Source: a virus. Taken from it: a stretch of 37,175 nucleotides of DNA. Positions 24,629-30,631 of the stretch are shown in pieces. The DNA lies in IMG/VR virus record IMGVR_UViG_3300020171_000077, positions 1-37,175 of that record; one strand, given 5' to 3'. Under the pieces are notes generated by a model. It saw only the letters and a list, made by a program, of their open reading frames with translations. It ran no database searches and had not been told where the DNA came from. Position 1 is the stretch's first letter; each line of letters starts with the position of its first letter. Both the position numbers and the translations under genes were made by a program.

Positions 24629-24715
24629 ATTTTCCCGGGGGTCTCATCCAACACCTTGTCTCTTGGAATACCCCTCCAAGCCATAATCCCGGCAAGGAGA
24701 GACCCTCGGGGAATT
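24628..24715 (+). ncRNA. Branched structured leader upstream of 24731
   Basis: Arm 24628-24645 pairs with 24699-24715 over 17 bp, including some G-U pairs and one bulged C. Inside, CCTTG (24653-24657) pairs with CAAGG (24693-24697) and CTTGG (24663-24667) with CCAAG (24676-24680). The nested structure sits 5 bp before the next SD, so could be a 5'-UTR regulator or processing site. No known riboswitch recognised. Confidence 0.5.
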
Positions 24716-24730
24716 ATAAAAGGAGACCAT

Positions 24731-25024
24731 ATGATCGAGAGAGCCTTCGTTTTAAGATCAGCGATTCCCGAGCTGGCCACCAACGGAAGGGTGGCCTCCT
24801 ACCTAACCCTGGATTCCCGAGTCAACATGATTCTCCTCATAAAGGACTTTGACTGGGTTGACCGCAAAAAGTCCGAGTGCTGGCGCTGTCCTAAGTGTAA
24901 GCGTTTCATCCTACCAAGCGATAAATCCAAGATCAAGAATGATATTCGGTATCACGATCTCTGTAAATCCACCTTAAAAAAGGAGACCTCAAATGATGGA
25001 GCAGGCATTACAGCAGCCACTTGA
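24731..25024 (+). CDS. Small zinc-finger protein
   Basis: 97 residues from ATG 24731, with AAAAGGAGACC upstream. A longer reading from 24656 would run through the structured leader and is unlikely. A zinc-knuckle CWRCPKCKRF (~54) and later His/Cys (RYHDLC) probably bind one zinc. N-terminal beta segment MIERAFVLRSAIPELATNGR. Overlaps the next microgene. Confidence 0.55.
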   Translation: MIERAFVLRSAIPELATNGRVASYLTLDSRVNMILLIKDFDWVDRKKSECWRCPKCKRFILPSDKSKIKNDIRYHDLCKSTLKKETSNDGAGITAAT

Positions 25025-25130
25025 ATGGCAACAATGGTGCTGGGCTGCCTTTATGGTTTTTATAATTATCGGAGCCATGTTGGTGTTTTTAAAATGTTTT
25101 ATCCCGCCCAAAAGGACAAAAGGAGGTTGA
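24993..25130 (+). CDS. Membrane microprotein (45 aa)
   Basis: ATG 24993 follows AAAGGAGACCTCAA. MMEQALQQPLEWQQW then one transmembrane helix (AAFMVFIIIGAMLVFLKCF) and a basic end. Overlaps the preceding gene by 32 bp. First of a run of short genes encoding membrane or basic peptides. Confidence 0.55.
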   Translation: MMEQALQQPLEWQQWCWAAFMVFIIIGAMLVFLKCFIPPKRTKGG

Positions 25131-25131
25131 A

Positions 25132-25245
25132 ATGAACCTATTCCAATGGCTATGGCTGGCGTTCCTTGTTCTGATCTTTATCATCTGCCTCTGGGTGATC
25201 TTCCGGTTCGCCTGCACCGCCTGGAGAGAGACAAAGGGGGATTGA
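25132..25245 (+). CDS. Membrane microprotein (37 aa)
   Basis: ATG 25132 follows AGGAGGTTGA. Nearly the whole peptide is a transmembrane helix (MNLFQWLWLAFLVLIFIICL) ending with a basic/polar tail (ACTAWRETKGD). Confidence 0.55.
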   Translation: MNLFQWLWLAFLVLIFIICLWVIFRFACTAWRETKGD

Positions 25246-25246
25246 C

Positions 25247-25369
25247 ATGAGGATATGGCTTATCAAATGGCTGATCAAGGTTTTATTGCAGGGGTATCAC
25301 CTTAGAAAAAATCCCGTAAGGAGGAGGGTTATTAAAAATGAACCGATATACAGTATTGATAAAATGTAA
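25247..25369 (+). CDS. Basic amphipathic microprotein (40 aa)
   Basis: ATG 25247 after GGGGGATTGAC. MRIWLIKWLIKVLLQGYHLR is a cationic amphipathic helix; the rest is basic. Its 3' part overlaps the next gene and supplies its SD. Could bind membrane or nucleic acid. Confidence 0.42.
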   Translation: MRIWLIKWLIKVLLQGYHLRKNPVRRRVIKNEPIYSIDKM

Positions 25370-25475
25370 CGCCTGCGGCGGAAATATAGAGTTGGAATAT
25401 GAGGGCGCATCCGAAAAAAAATTAAATATTTCAAAACCTTTACAATGCCCTAATTGTTTAGTAATAATTTTTTAG
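25338..25475 (+). CDS. Zinc-ribbon microprotein (45 aa)
   Basis: ATG 25338 follows AGGAGGAGGGTTATTAAAA. Two CxxC knuckles, CNAC (10-13) and CPNC (37-40), in a small beta protein: a classic zinc ribbon. Overlaps the previous gene by 32 bp. Confidence 0.58.
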   Translation: MNRYTVLIKCNACGGNIELEYEGASEKKLNISKPLQCPNCLVIIF

Positions 25476-25493
25476 GACGAAGGAGAAAAGAAC

Positions 25494-25655
25494 ATGATGA
25501 TCTTGATAAGGTTGATATTTAAAGTGCTTTACATCTTTCATTACTGGCGTCTGCGGTTGATCCTCTTTTTCTTAAAGAGATCTCTCAAAAAGAGAGGGAC
25601 ACCGGTATCAATGTCTAAAAATATCTATCCGTCAAATCAGATTGGATTGGCATAG
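25494..25655 (+). CDS. Membrane/basic microprotein (53 aa)
   Basis: ATG 25494 follows AAGGAGAAAAGAAC. A hydrophobic, basic N-terminal half (MMILIRLIFKVLYIFHYWRL, RLILFFLKRSLKKR) and a polar tail. No family recognised. Followed by a strong hairpin. Confidence 0.5.
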   Translation: MMILIRLIFKVLYIFHYWRLRLILFFLKRSLKKRGTPVSMSKNIYPSNQIGLA

Positions 25656-25660
25656 GCCCC

Positions 25661-25719
25661 GATCCCCGGGCCTCGGAGGTCTCCTAAGAGGGGATTGGTA
25701 AAGTGGAGACCAGGGGATC
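25661..25719 (+). ncRNA. Two-helix structured leader upstream of 25738
   Basis: Outer helix GATCCCC (25661-25667) / GGGGATC (25713-25719) and inner helix GGTCTCC (25678-25684) / GGAGACC (25705-25711) are perfect 7-bp stems joined by an asymmetric internal loop (10 nt versus 1 nt). The SD of the next gene begins three bases later. Candidate regulatory RNA; no known class recognised. Confidence 0.5.
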
Positions 25720-25737
25720 AGAAAGGAGGCATTAAAA

Positions 25738-25923
25738 TTGAGAGAGAAAAAGAAATTAATTGGAGATGGGTTAATTACAAACCTTATAATCAGTAATGAA
25801 TCTGATTCATTAAAATCAGCAGAAGTTAGGATTGTTTCAAATGGCCCCTGGAATTTGGAGCATATTCGTTCTTTTTTTGAAAAGCCCGTAAAGGTAAGGT
25901 TATATTGCATATTAGAGGAATGA
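25738..25923 (+). CDS. Small alpha/beta protein, unknown
   Basis: 61 residues. The TTG start at 25738 is supported by AAGGAGG at 25722-25728. Contains KKLIGDGLITNLIISNESDS and PVKVRLYCILEE. Overlaps the next gene by 4 bp (ATGA). Preceded by a strong hairpin leader. No family recognised. Confidence 0.5.
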   Translation: MREKKKLIGDGLITNLIISNESDSLKSAEVRIVSNGPWNLEHIRSFFEKPVKVRLYCILEE

Positions 25924-26033
25924 CTATCCCATCAGAAAGGAGGCTCGCCGAGAAATATTTCAATAAAAAAGGGGATTTAACGGATACCCAAGAAGAAATT
26001 TTAGAAAGGATTTATGAGAAAAAATCCAGATAA
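25920..26033 (+). CDS. 37-residue charged microprotein
   Basis: ATG 25920 in an ATGA overlap with the preceding gene. The sequence is a helical charged peptide (MTIPSERRLAEKYFNKKGDL, DTQEEILERIYEKK). Translation would rely on coupling. Confidence 0.45.
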   Translation: MTIPSERRLAEKYFNKKGDLTDTQEEILERIYEKKSR

Positions 26034-26042
26034 AGGAGGGGA

Positions 26043-26924
26043 ATGATGGAAAAAGACTTGCAGGTTCAAAACGAAATGGCGATGGCGGATGATTTTTTGA
26101 TCCAGGTGGCGGAACAAGCCGAAAGACGAATTGATGCTGTTATTAAAATCAGAAAGGTGGCTCTTAAAGTAACCAACCCCCGGGACTGGACTGACCAGAA
26201 TGGCAACCCATATTTACAAGCCTCCGGATCTGAGAAGGTAGCAAACCTCTTTAATATCTCCTGGAGAATTGATGAACCGACATACGAAGAAGATCCAGAC
26301 GGACATTATACATATTCTTATAAGGGTCATTTTTCTCTGGGTTCCAGAACAACAGAGGCGGAGGGATCACGTTCATCGAGGGACAAGTTTTTTATTCAAT
26401 ATTCTTATGAAGAAAAGGAACGTACTGAAATCTCTATTTCCGATCGAAGTAACAAACGGGACGTGAAAATGGCAGCCTATACCAACCTTCTCGGCAACGG
26501 GATTACCCGTATCCTCGGCATAAGAAACCTAACCTGGGATGATCTCAAGGAGTTTGCCAATATCACCAAAGAGCAGGTCACAACCATTCAATATAGGAAA
26601 GGGGGAGATAAGCCTTCCGTCCGGATGCCTACAGAGAAGCCTCCTAACGGCGAACCCTCCAATGTTCCCATCCTCTCTGGTATGAAAATCGACAGCGTGA
26701 GCCAGGCAGCCGGAAAGAAGGATGGCCGGGATTATGTGAAATATACCGTCAATATCGGCGAGGTGAAATACACAACCTTCTCAAAGACAGTTGCCGAGAC
26801 CGCCAAAAGAGCAACCTCATTTGAGGGAGTTACCGCCAATATTGAATATAAAGATACCAAGTTTGGTCCGGAGATCGTCTCCATAGCCCTCAATGAGCCT
26901 CCGGAGCCGGGGAGTGAAGGATGA
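26043..26924 (+). CDS. Putative recombination-module protein (annealing/DNA-binding)
   Basis: 293 residues. A helical start (NEMAMADDFLIQVAEQAERR) leads into a domain with NGNPYLQASGSEKVANLF, YTYSYKGHFSLGSRTTEAEG and DVKMAAYTNLLGNGITRILG. This block recurs in phage proteins lying next to recombination nucleases. The C-terminal ~85 residues (IDSVSQAAGKKDGRDYVKYT) look like an OB-type beta domain. I infer a single-strand-annealing or DNA-binding role from its place beside a PD-(D/E)XK nuclease and a coiled-coil partner. SD AAAGGAGGGG. Confidence 0.5.
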   Translation: MMEKDLQVQNEMAMADDFLIQVAEQAERRIDAVIKIRKVALKVTNPRDWTDQNGNPYLQASGSEKVANLFNISWRIDEPTYEEDPDGHYTYSYKGHFSLGSRTTEAEGSRSSRDKFFIQYSYEEKERTEISISDRSNKRDVKMAAYTNLLGNGITRILGIRNLTWDDLKEFANITKEQVTTIQYRKGGDKPSVRMPTEKPPNGEPSNVPILSGMKIDSVSQAAGKKDGRDYVKYTVNIGEVKYTTFSKTVAETAKRATSFEGVTANIEYKDTKFGPEIVSIALNEPPEPGSEG

Positions 26925-27277
26925 CCTGTCCCAATCCTCAATCGATAGTAGAGAATGGCTGTATGCAAGCTAACTGTCGGCATAATGTTTTTTGGGTAAA
27001 GCTCGGCCTGAATAAAAGGGCGGGCTCCAACAGGGTTAGCCGACAGTTCCACAACTGTATGTGTTTGTTCGATAAGGATCTGACCTTGGATAAGATCGGC
27101 GCCATGTGGGGACTAAGCCGGGAGAGAGTCAGGCAGATCGAACGGAACGCAACGATAAAACTGCTATCACACGGGATTGACAAAGACATTTTAGAGGCAA
27201 TGGATATCGACCACCAGGGGGTAAAGAGAAAATTAATCGAACTGAAGGGGAAGAGGATGAAGGGGGAGAGAAAGTGA
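26921..27277 (+). CDS. Sigma-region-4-like HTH protein with N-terminal Cys cluster
   Basis: 118 residues. Residues 54-82 (LTLDKIGAMWGLSRERVRQI, then ERNATIKL) copy the sigma70 region 4.2 signature that recognises -35 elements. The N-terminal half has Cys at 3, 14, 19, 46 and 48 and may bind metal. No region 2 is present, so it is not a complete sigma factor; it could be a repressor, an anti-sigma or a promoter-specificity adaptor. ATGA overlap with the previous gene. Confidence 0.68.
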   Translation: MTCPNPQSIVENGCMQANCRHNVFWVKLGLNKRAGSNRVSRQFHNCMCLFDKDLTLDKIGAMWGLSRERVRQIERNATIKLLSHGIDKDILEAMDIDHQGVKRKLIELKGKRMKGERK

Positions 27278-27285
27278 TAAAAAAT

Positions 27286-27363
27286 TGGGCGGGTGATAAC
27301 GATTGAAAAAGTAAGGGGTTTGGCAACTCTTGAAAAAGTAGATCATGCCATATCACCCGCCCA
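27286..27363 (+). ncRNA. Perfect 13-bp inverted repeat with internal direct repeats
   Basis: TGGGCGGGTGATA (27286-27298) and TATCACCCGCCCA (27351-27363) are exact complements enclosing 52 nt. Inside, TTGAAAAAGTA occurs twice (27303-27313 and 27330-27340). It lies between the sigma-like gene and 27417. A stable stem of this size may be a regulatory RNA, an operator pair or an attachment-type site. Confidence 0.5.
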
Positions 27364-27416
27364 TTACATCCTAATGGGCTGTATTTACCGGAAAGGAGAA
27401 GGAAGGGGGAGAGAAG

Positions 27417-27638
27417 ATGAGCCGAAAGAAGAATAAATTGTTAGCCCGCTCTTTAGTAATCCTAAAAGACATGTATAGTGAGGGTACATGTCGATATGAT
27501 TTTTACGGGAATTGTCTGACCCATAATTGGATGAATAAAGAAAATCATTGTCCTCATGTGCGAGCAAGGTCATTGTTTGAAGAAATTAAACTAGGGGCCG
27601 ACAGCTCCAAGGATATATTATATGACCCTAATTCTTGA
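27417..27638 (+). CDS. Small protein, unknown
   Basis: 73 residues from ATG 27417 (GGGGGAGAGAAG upstream). Basic N-terminus MSRKKNKLLARSLVILKDMY, a Cys/His-containing middle (CRYDFYGNCLTHNW, CPHVRARSLF) that may bind zinc. Overlaps the nuclease gene by 17 bp. Confidence 0.5.
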   Translation: MSRKKNKLLARSLVILKDMYSEGTCRYDFYGNCLTHNWMNKENHCPHVRARSLFEEIKLGADSSKDILYDPNS

Positions 27639-28185
27639 CGAGAATCATCAGTATCATTTAGACGATAGGCCCATTGACGGTTTGACCTCTACCCTCACCG
27701 AGGCGGGGTTGATTAGAAATTCCGATCCGAAATATATGGAAAGAGGAAGCGCAATCCATAAGATAACCGAACTTTGGGATTTAGGCATTATGGAAAAATA
27801 TGAAATTGATCCCACAGGATTACCCTATTTAGAATCCTGGAAGCAGTTTAGGGCGGACCAGAATTATAGACCAACCCATATCGAATACCAGATCCACCAT
27901 CCTCAGCTCATGGTTGGGACAACGATCGACCGTATACCTCTCTTAGATATCAAGTCGGGCAGTCCAGTACCTTGGCATATACTCCAAATAGCTTTTCAAA
28001 ATGAATGTCTGAAACCACACTTCATACATGATCCATTTTGGAACCCCATGGATGTCTATCTGGACCCCGATGGCGGGTCTCCCAAGGTTAAAGTCTATAC
28101 ACAGGCGGAGTTGAGAGAGGCGTTTAAAGCATATTGTTCGATGCTACATTTTATTAGATGGAAAAGAGAGAAGGGGATTAAATGA
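27622..28185 (+). CDS. PD-(D/E)XK nuclease (RecB/Cas4-like exonuclease)
   Basis: 187 residues. Motif order fits the RecB-type PD-(D/E)XK fold: RGSAIHKITE (His46, Glu50), MVGTTID (Asp103), LLDIKSG (Asp109, Lys111) and HILQIAFQ (Gln122). Such phage enzymes resect DNA ends to make single strands for annealing. It sits between the putative annealing protein and a coiled-coil partner, consistent with a recombination module. No iron-sulfur Cys cluster is seen, unlike Cas4. Confidence 0.75.
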   Translation: MTLILDENHQYHLDDRPIDGLTSTLTEAGLIRNSDPKYMERGSAIHKITELWDLGIMEKYEIDPTGLPYLESWKQFRADQNYRPTHIEYQIHHPQLMVGTTIDRIPLLDIKSGSPVPWHILQIAFQNECLKPHFIHDPFWNPMDVYLDPDGGSPKVKVYTQAELREAFKAYCSMLHFIRWKREKGIK

Positions 28186-28377
28186 AACCATCTGGCTTAC
28201 GGTGTCTGGGGCCGTTGAGCCGCAGTTGGAGTCGCACTTCCAGTGATGATTCCAATGTTGAGCGGCAGGCTGAGAAGGGAACACCTGTATATTACCCTGT
28301 AGCGGGTATTTTACAGGAAGGGCCAGACAGTAACAAGGTGGAGACCGTCTGCCAGATAATTAGAGAAAGGAGGAGAA
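28186..28377 (+). other. Structured intergenic region upstream of 28378
   Basis: 192 bp without a convincing gene. It contains a hairpin CTGTATATTACCC (28285-28297) / GGGTATTTTACAG (28304-28316) with 11 of 13 pairs, and a second stem CAGAC (28324-28328) / GTCTG (28347-28351). A 12-nt near-direct repeat GTTGAGC-S-GCAG occurs twice further upstream. An ORF across it (28182-28442) has unlikely Ser/Arg-rich composition. Confidence 0.4.
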
Positions 28378-29055
28378 ATGGAAGCTCAAATAGTCAGTCC
28401 AGAAGTCATTCAATCAACCGAGAAAGCTCTTACAGTCATTGATATGGCTCAGAAGGTCAATATCGCAACGGTCAGTGATTATCAGTTTGCACAGACCCTT
28501 ATGAAAGATATCAAAGACCGGATCAAGACCCTGGAGGAGACCAGGATGAACCAAACAAGGCCCTTGGATGAATCAAAATCAAGGATCATGGATTTCTTTA
28601 GGGGTCCTCTCCAAAAGCTGACCGATGCCAAAGCCCACCTAAACACCATTATGGTCAAATGGACCGAGGATCAGGAGACCAAGCGCCGGGAAGAGGAGAA
28701 GCGGTTACAGGCGGAAGCTCGAAAAAGAGCCGAGGAAGAAGCACTCCGTCAGGCCCTTGAAGCCGAGGCTCTTGGAGAAAAGGAGGAAGCGGAAGCCATA
28801 CTCTCCGAGCCGGTCTATGTCCCGCCGATCAAGGTGGTGTCGGAGATACCGAAGTCAAAGGAATCCCATATTAGAGAGACATGGTCTGCTGAGGTAATGG
28901 ACCTAAAAGCCTTAGTTGCAGCCATAGCTGCGGGCAAAGCGCCGCTTCAGGCAGTTATGGCTGATATGACATTCTTGAATGGTCAAGCAAGGTCCTATAA
29001 GGAGGCGTTGAATATGCCGGGTGTGAGAAGTGTGTCTAAGAAAACACAGATCTAA
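28378..29055 (+). CDS. Coiled-coil recombination-module partner
   Basis: 225 residues. Residues 1-90 are helical (VIDMAQKVNIATVSDYQFAQ). Residues ~95-145 form a long charged coiled coil (EEEKRLQAEARKRAEEEALR). The C-terminal domain has HIRETWSAEVMDLKALVAAI and NGQARSYKEALNMPGVRSVS. This type is common in phages next to annealing proteins and exonucleases; biochemical role unknown to me. AAAGGAGGAGAA before ATG. Confidence 0.6.
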   Translation: MEAQIVSPEVIQSTEKALTVIDMAQKVNIATVSDYQFAQTLMKDIKDRIKTLEETRMNQTRPLDESKSRIMDFFRGPLQKLTDAKAHLNTIMVKWTEDQETKRREEEKRLQAEARKRAEEEALRQALEAEALGEKEEAEAILSEPVYVPPIKVVSEIPKSKESHIRETWSAEVMDLKALVAAIAAGKAPLQAVMADMTFLNGQARSYKEALNMPGVRSVSKKTQI

Positions 29056-29067
29056 GGAGGTCTAAAG

Positions 29068-29229
29068 ATGGAAAAAGAAGTCACCTATACGTCATTGCGG
29101 GATGATATAAAAATCTTTTTAAGCCATGTGGGGGTTCAACGGGGCCTTGAGAGTTTGCTAAGCATGCTCTATTGCGCAGCAGTTGATGCCCGGGTTGAAG
29201 AGGTAAGCCGGAATGAAAAAACCATATAG
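29068..29229 (+). CDS. Small helical protein (53 aa)
   Basis: ATG 29068, SD TAAGGAGGTC. MEKEVTYTSLRDDIKIFLSH followed by RGLESLLSMLYCAAVDARVE; helical. A pattern seen in small phage helical proteins; function unknown. Followed by 189 bp of structured non-coding sequence. Confidence 0.55.
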   Translation: MEKEVTYTSLRDDIKIFLSHVGVQRGLESLLSMLYCAAVDARVEEVSRNEKTI

Positions 29230-29232
29230 GAG

Positions 29233-29294
29233 CCTCCCTCATCCAACAAAAGCGGCCAGTCAACCGCATGGGTCAAGGTAGAAGGTGAGGGGGG
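29233..29294 (+). other. Stem-loop preceding the 29308 element
   Basis: CCTCCCTCA (29233-29241) pairs with TGAGGGGGG (29286-29294) over 9 bp with one G-U; within its loop GCGG (29252-29255) pairs with CCGC (29264-29267). It begins four bases after the 29229 stop and lies upstream of the second structured element. Confidence 0.42.
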
Positions 29295-29307
29295 GTCCCA
29301 GTAAAGT

Positions 29308-29405
29308 AACAGGGTCGGTGGCGAAAGCCAGGTTGGGGGAACAGTGGTAGGATGTGAGGGAACGCATATCAAGGAGCAGCGTGGGGAATCCTGCCCGACC
29401 CTGTT
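29308..29405 (+). ncRNA. Structured repeated element S, copy 1
   Basis: An 11-bp closing helix AACAGGGTCGG (29308-29318) / CCGACCCTGTT (29395-29405). Next to it is a short GNRA hairpin TGGC-GAAA-GCCA (29319-29330) and a helix TAGGAT / ATCCTG (29348-29353 / 29388-29393). ACGC/GCGT lies further inside. The same closing helix, GAAA hairpin and 3' end occur at 30336-30443 with different internal loops. It leads into the SD of the following gene. Confidence 0.6.
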
Positions 29406-29418
29406 TGAAGGAGGGATA

Positions 29419-29604
29419 ATGTCAGCTAACCATCTTATTTTGTTTGGGAGTTTGTGTATGATAGCAAGCATCATGGGGATTCCTACCGGGATAACCTACA
29501 TTTGGCCTGATTATACAATATCAATGCCGTGGAGAATAGGCATATCCGTGGTGACGGTTGCTCTGTATAACCTTTTTTGGGCATTAAAGTATAAGATAAT
29601 ATAA
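29419..29604 (+). CDS. Small membrane protein (61 aa), first cassette
   Basis: ATG 29419 with GAAGGAGGG upstream; a longer reading from 29344 would run through the structured element. Two hydrophobic helices (LILFGSLCMIASIMGIPTGI; ISVVTVALYNLFWAL). The stop codon lies in ATATAAC, the first part of an attC-like half-site. Function unknown. Confidence 0.58.
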   Translation: MSANHLILFGSLCMIASIMGIPTGITYIWPDYTISMPWRIGISVVTVALYNLFWALKYKII

Positions 29605-29623
29605 CATAGAGTTGAGCGGCGGA
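29599..29623 (+). other. attC-like half-site a
   Basis: ATATAAC (29599-29605, contains the stop of the previous gene), then ATAGAG and TTGAGCGGCG. These match the R''-spacer-L'' order of the complete sites nearby, but no L'/R' half follows; an SD and ATG come directly after. Confidence 0.45.
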
Positions 29624-29629
29624 GGACTT

Positions 29630-29833
29630 ATGACCGAGAAAATCAGCGGACTATCAAACGTCCGCATAATCACAGGTTGGGTAATATCCTGTCACAACGA
29701 GTGGTGTTCTGGCATAGAAAACTACAAATATATTGATGGGTCAAAACCACCGGATGAACCCATAAACTGTCCAACTTGCGGGTGGCCCGCTATTAGGGGA
29801 TCGGGGATACGAGCTTTAAAGGAAGCCATCTAA
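29630..29833 (+). CDS. Cassette protein with zinc knuckle (67 aa)
   Basis: ATG 29630 after GGCGGAGGACTT. Contains VISCHNEWCSGIENYKYIDG and INCPTCGWPAI, a probable zinc ribbon. The stop codon TAA lies within ATCTAAC, the core of the complete attC-like site b. Confidence 0.58.
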   Translation: MTEKISGLSNVRIITGWVISCHNEWCSGIENYKYIDGSKPPDEPINCPTCGWPAIRGSGIRALKEAI

Positions 29834-29884
29834 CGTAGAGATAAGCCGTGGCTGTAAGCCATCGGCTTGATTGCCTTGTTAGGC
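29828..29884 (+). other. attC-like recombination site b (complete)
   Basis: 57 bp. R'' ATCTAAC (29828-29834, fits RYYYAAC), spacer GTAGAG, L'' ATAAGCCG (29841-29848), hairpin TGGCT-GTA-AGCCA, L' CGGCTTGAT (29863-29871) with extrahelical G at 29869, spacer TGCCTT and R' GTTAGGC (29878-29884, fits GTTRRRY). The order, spacing and size are those of integron attC sites, in the orientation expected after a cassette gene. Judged by eye. Confidence 0.72.
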
Positions 29885-29898
29885 GAAAAGAGAAGATC

Positions 29899-30030
29899 AT
29901 GAAACATTGGAGAGCAATAATTAAAGGTGTTTGCATAGGAATATTTATAAGTACAGTAATGGGATTACAAATAGACGATTATCGTTGCTGGATTACTGTA
30001 GTTACATTCAATATAATGGTTAACATTTAA
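29899..30030 (+). CDS. Membrane microprotein (43 aa) in cassette
   Basis: ATG 29899, weak SD (AGAGAAG). MKHWRAIIKGVCIGIFISTV then a second hydrophobic segment CWITVVTFNIMVNI. The gene occupies almost the whole ~205-bp unit between sites b and c. Stop 3 bp before the R'' core of site c. Confidence 0.5.
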   Translation: MKHWRAIIKGVCIGIFISTVMGLQIDDYRCWITVVTFNIMVNI

Positions 30031-30033
30031 TCC

Positions 30034-30089
30034 GCCTAACGCCAAGGTCAGCGGCGCTCCTGGGCGTCCGCTGGAGTGAATTGTTATCT
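30034..30089 (+). other. attC-like recombination site c (complete)
   Basis: 56 bp. R'' GCCTAAC (30034-30040), spacer, L'' GTCAGCGG (30047-30054), stem extended by CGC/GCG, extrahelical T (30067) and G (30074), L' core CCGCTG (30068-30073), R' GTTATCT (30083-30089). Only GTTA of R' fits the GTTRRRY consensus. Nearly identical to site d except in the loop and left spacer. Confidence 0.66.
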
Positions 30090-30105
30090 TGTTATTGGAG
30101 GGGAT

Positions 30106-30312
30106 ATGTCGAAATCTGAAGAACTTGCAAGAGAATTTGAGGCCCTTATTTGTGAAGTGCAAACACTTGCTATCGAAATTGATGCTATGAAAGTGGCAAA
30201 TAGGGAAAGGGAAATCCAGTACGAAGCCCCCATGTATCATGAGGCGGACTTCCGAGGGGCGGCGGATACCATGAGACAATTCGCCGTGAAGTTTAGATCT
30301 CTCGGAAGATAA
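30106..30312 (+). CDS. Coiled-coil cassette protein (68 aa)
   Basis: ATG 30106 after TTGGAGGGGAT; an upstream GTG reading at 30076 lies inside site c and is unlikely. Helical and acidic: EELAREFEALICEVQTLAIE and a second helix around AADTMRQFAVKFRSL. Stop codon in AGATAAC. Unknown function. Confidence 0.55.
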   Translation: MSKSEELAREFEALICEVQTLAIEIDAMKVANREREIQYEAPMYHEADFRGAADTMRQFAVKFRSLGR

Positions 30313-30316
30313 CAGT

Positions 30317-30335
30317 GCAATAAGCGGGAATATCT
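30317..30335 (+). repeat. Junction repeat GCAATAAGCGG, copy 1
   Basis: GCAATAAGCGG (30317-30327) followed by GAATATCTAACAGGG. A second copy at 31168-31178 also follows a gene end and is followed by AAATATAATAGGG. Confidence 0.45.
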
Positions 30336-30443
30336 AACAGGGTCGGTGGCGAAAGCTGTGAATGTAAGTCGGGGCTTAATTCACCTCGTTAGATTGAGCT
30401 TGCACAGGTGGCTAACTTATAGGACTACCTGCCCGACCCTGTT
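30336..30443 (+). ncRNA. Structured repeated element S, copy 2
   Basis: Closing helix AACAGGGTCGG (30336-30346) / CCGACCCTGTT (30433-30443), extendable through TCTAA/TTAGA with two bulged Ts. The GAAA-capped GGCGAAAGC hairpin is retained. Internal parts differ from copy 1: a hairpin GTGAAT (30358-30363) / ATTCAC (30379-30384) and CAGGT / ACCTG (30405-30409 / 30427-30431). Conserved ends with variable middle suggest a folded element under structural constraint. Confidence 0.6.
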
Positions 30444-30460
30444 TTAGAGAGGAGGGTTTT

Positions 30461-30631
30461 ATGTCTTATACAGACAAACATACATCAAACAATTTTTATG
30501 ACCCTACTTGGGTTTATATATTAACCATTAGAGAACAGCATCAAATGCTTGAAAAACAATCTGAGACTTTAGCTAAATTTTATCCGCATAACGTAGAGTT
30601 AAGGGGTGACAACGAAGAAAGGATAACATGA
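30461..30631 (+). CDS. Small protein (56 aa) reading through an attC-like half-site
   Basis: ATG 30461 after GAGAGGAGGGTTTT. MSYTDKHTSNNFYDPTWVYI then a helix REQHQMLEKQSETLAKF. The C-terminal HNVELRGDNEERIT is encoded by the half-site CATAACGTAGAG (30589 onward), so the frame passes through it. Overlaps the next gene by 4 bp (ATGA). Confidence 0.5.
   Translation: MSYTDKHTSNNFYDPTWVYILTIREQHQMLEKQSETLAKFYPHNVELRGDNEERIT
30588..30607 (+). other. attC-like half-site f (read in frame)
   Basis: GCATAAC followed by GTAGAG, then TTAAGGGG: same R''-spacer as sites b and d, but the rest is replaced by coding sequence. Confidence 0.4.

Noticed and set aside
27293-27436. 47-residue GTG ORF across the inverted repeat
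   Set aside because: It has no SD, overlaps the next gene, and its sequence is dictated by the repeats; the region is better explained as structured DNA or RNA.
28182-28442. 86-residue ORF overlapping the coiled-coil gene
   Set aside because: Ser/Arg-rich unlikely composition, 65-bp overlap with a well supported gene, and RNA-like hairpins in the interval.
30332-30394. ATCTAAC / GTTAGAT pair as a fourth complete attC site
   Set aside because: The arms are exact complements but the spacing is lopsided (19 nt on one side, 3 nt on the other) and the pair is nested within element S copy 2.
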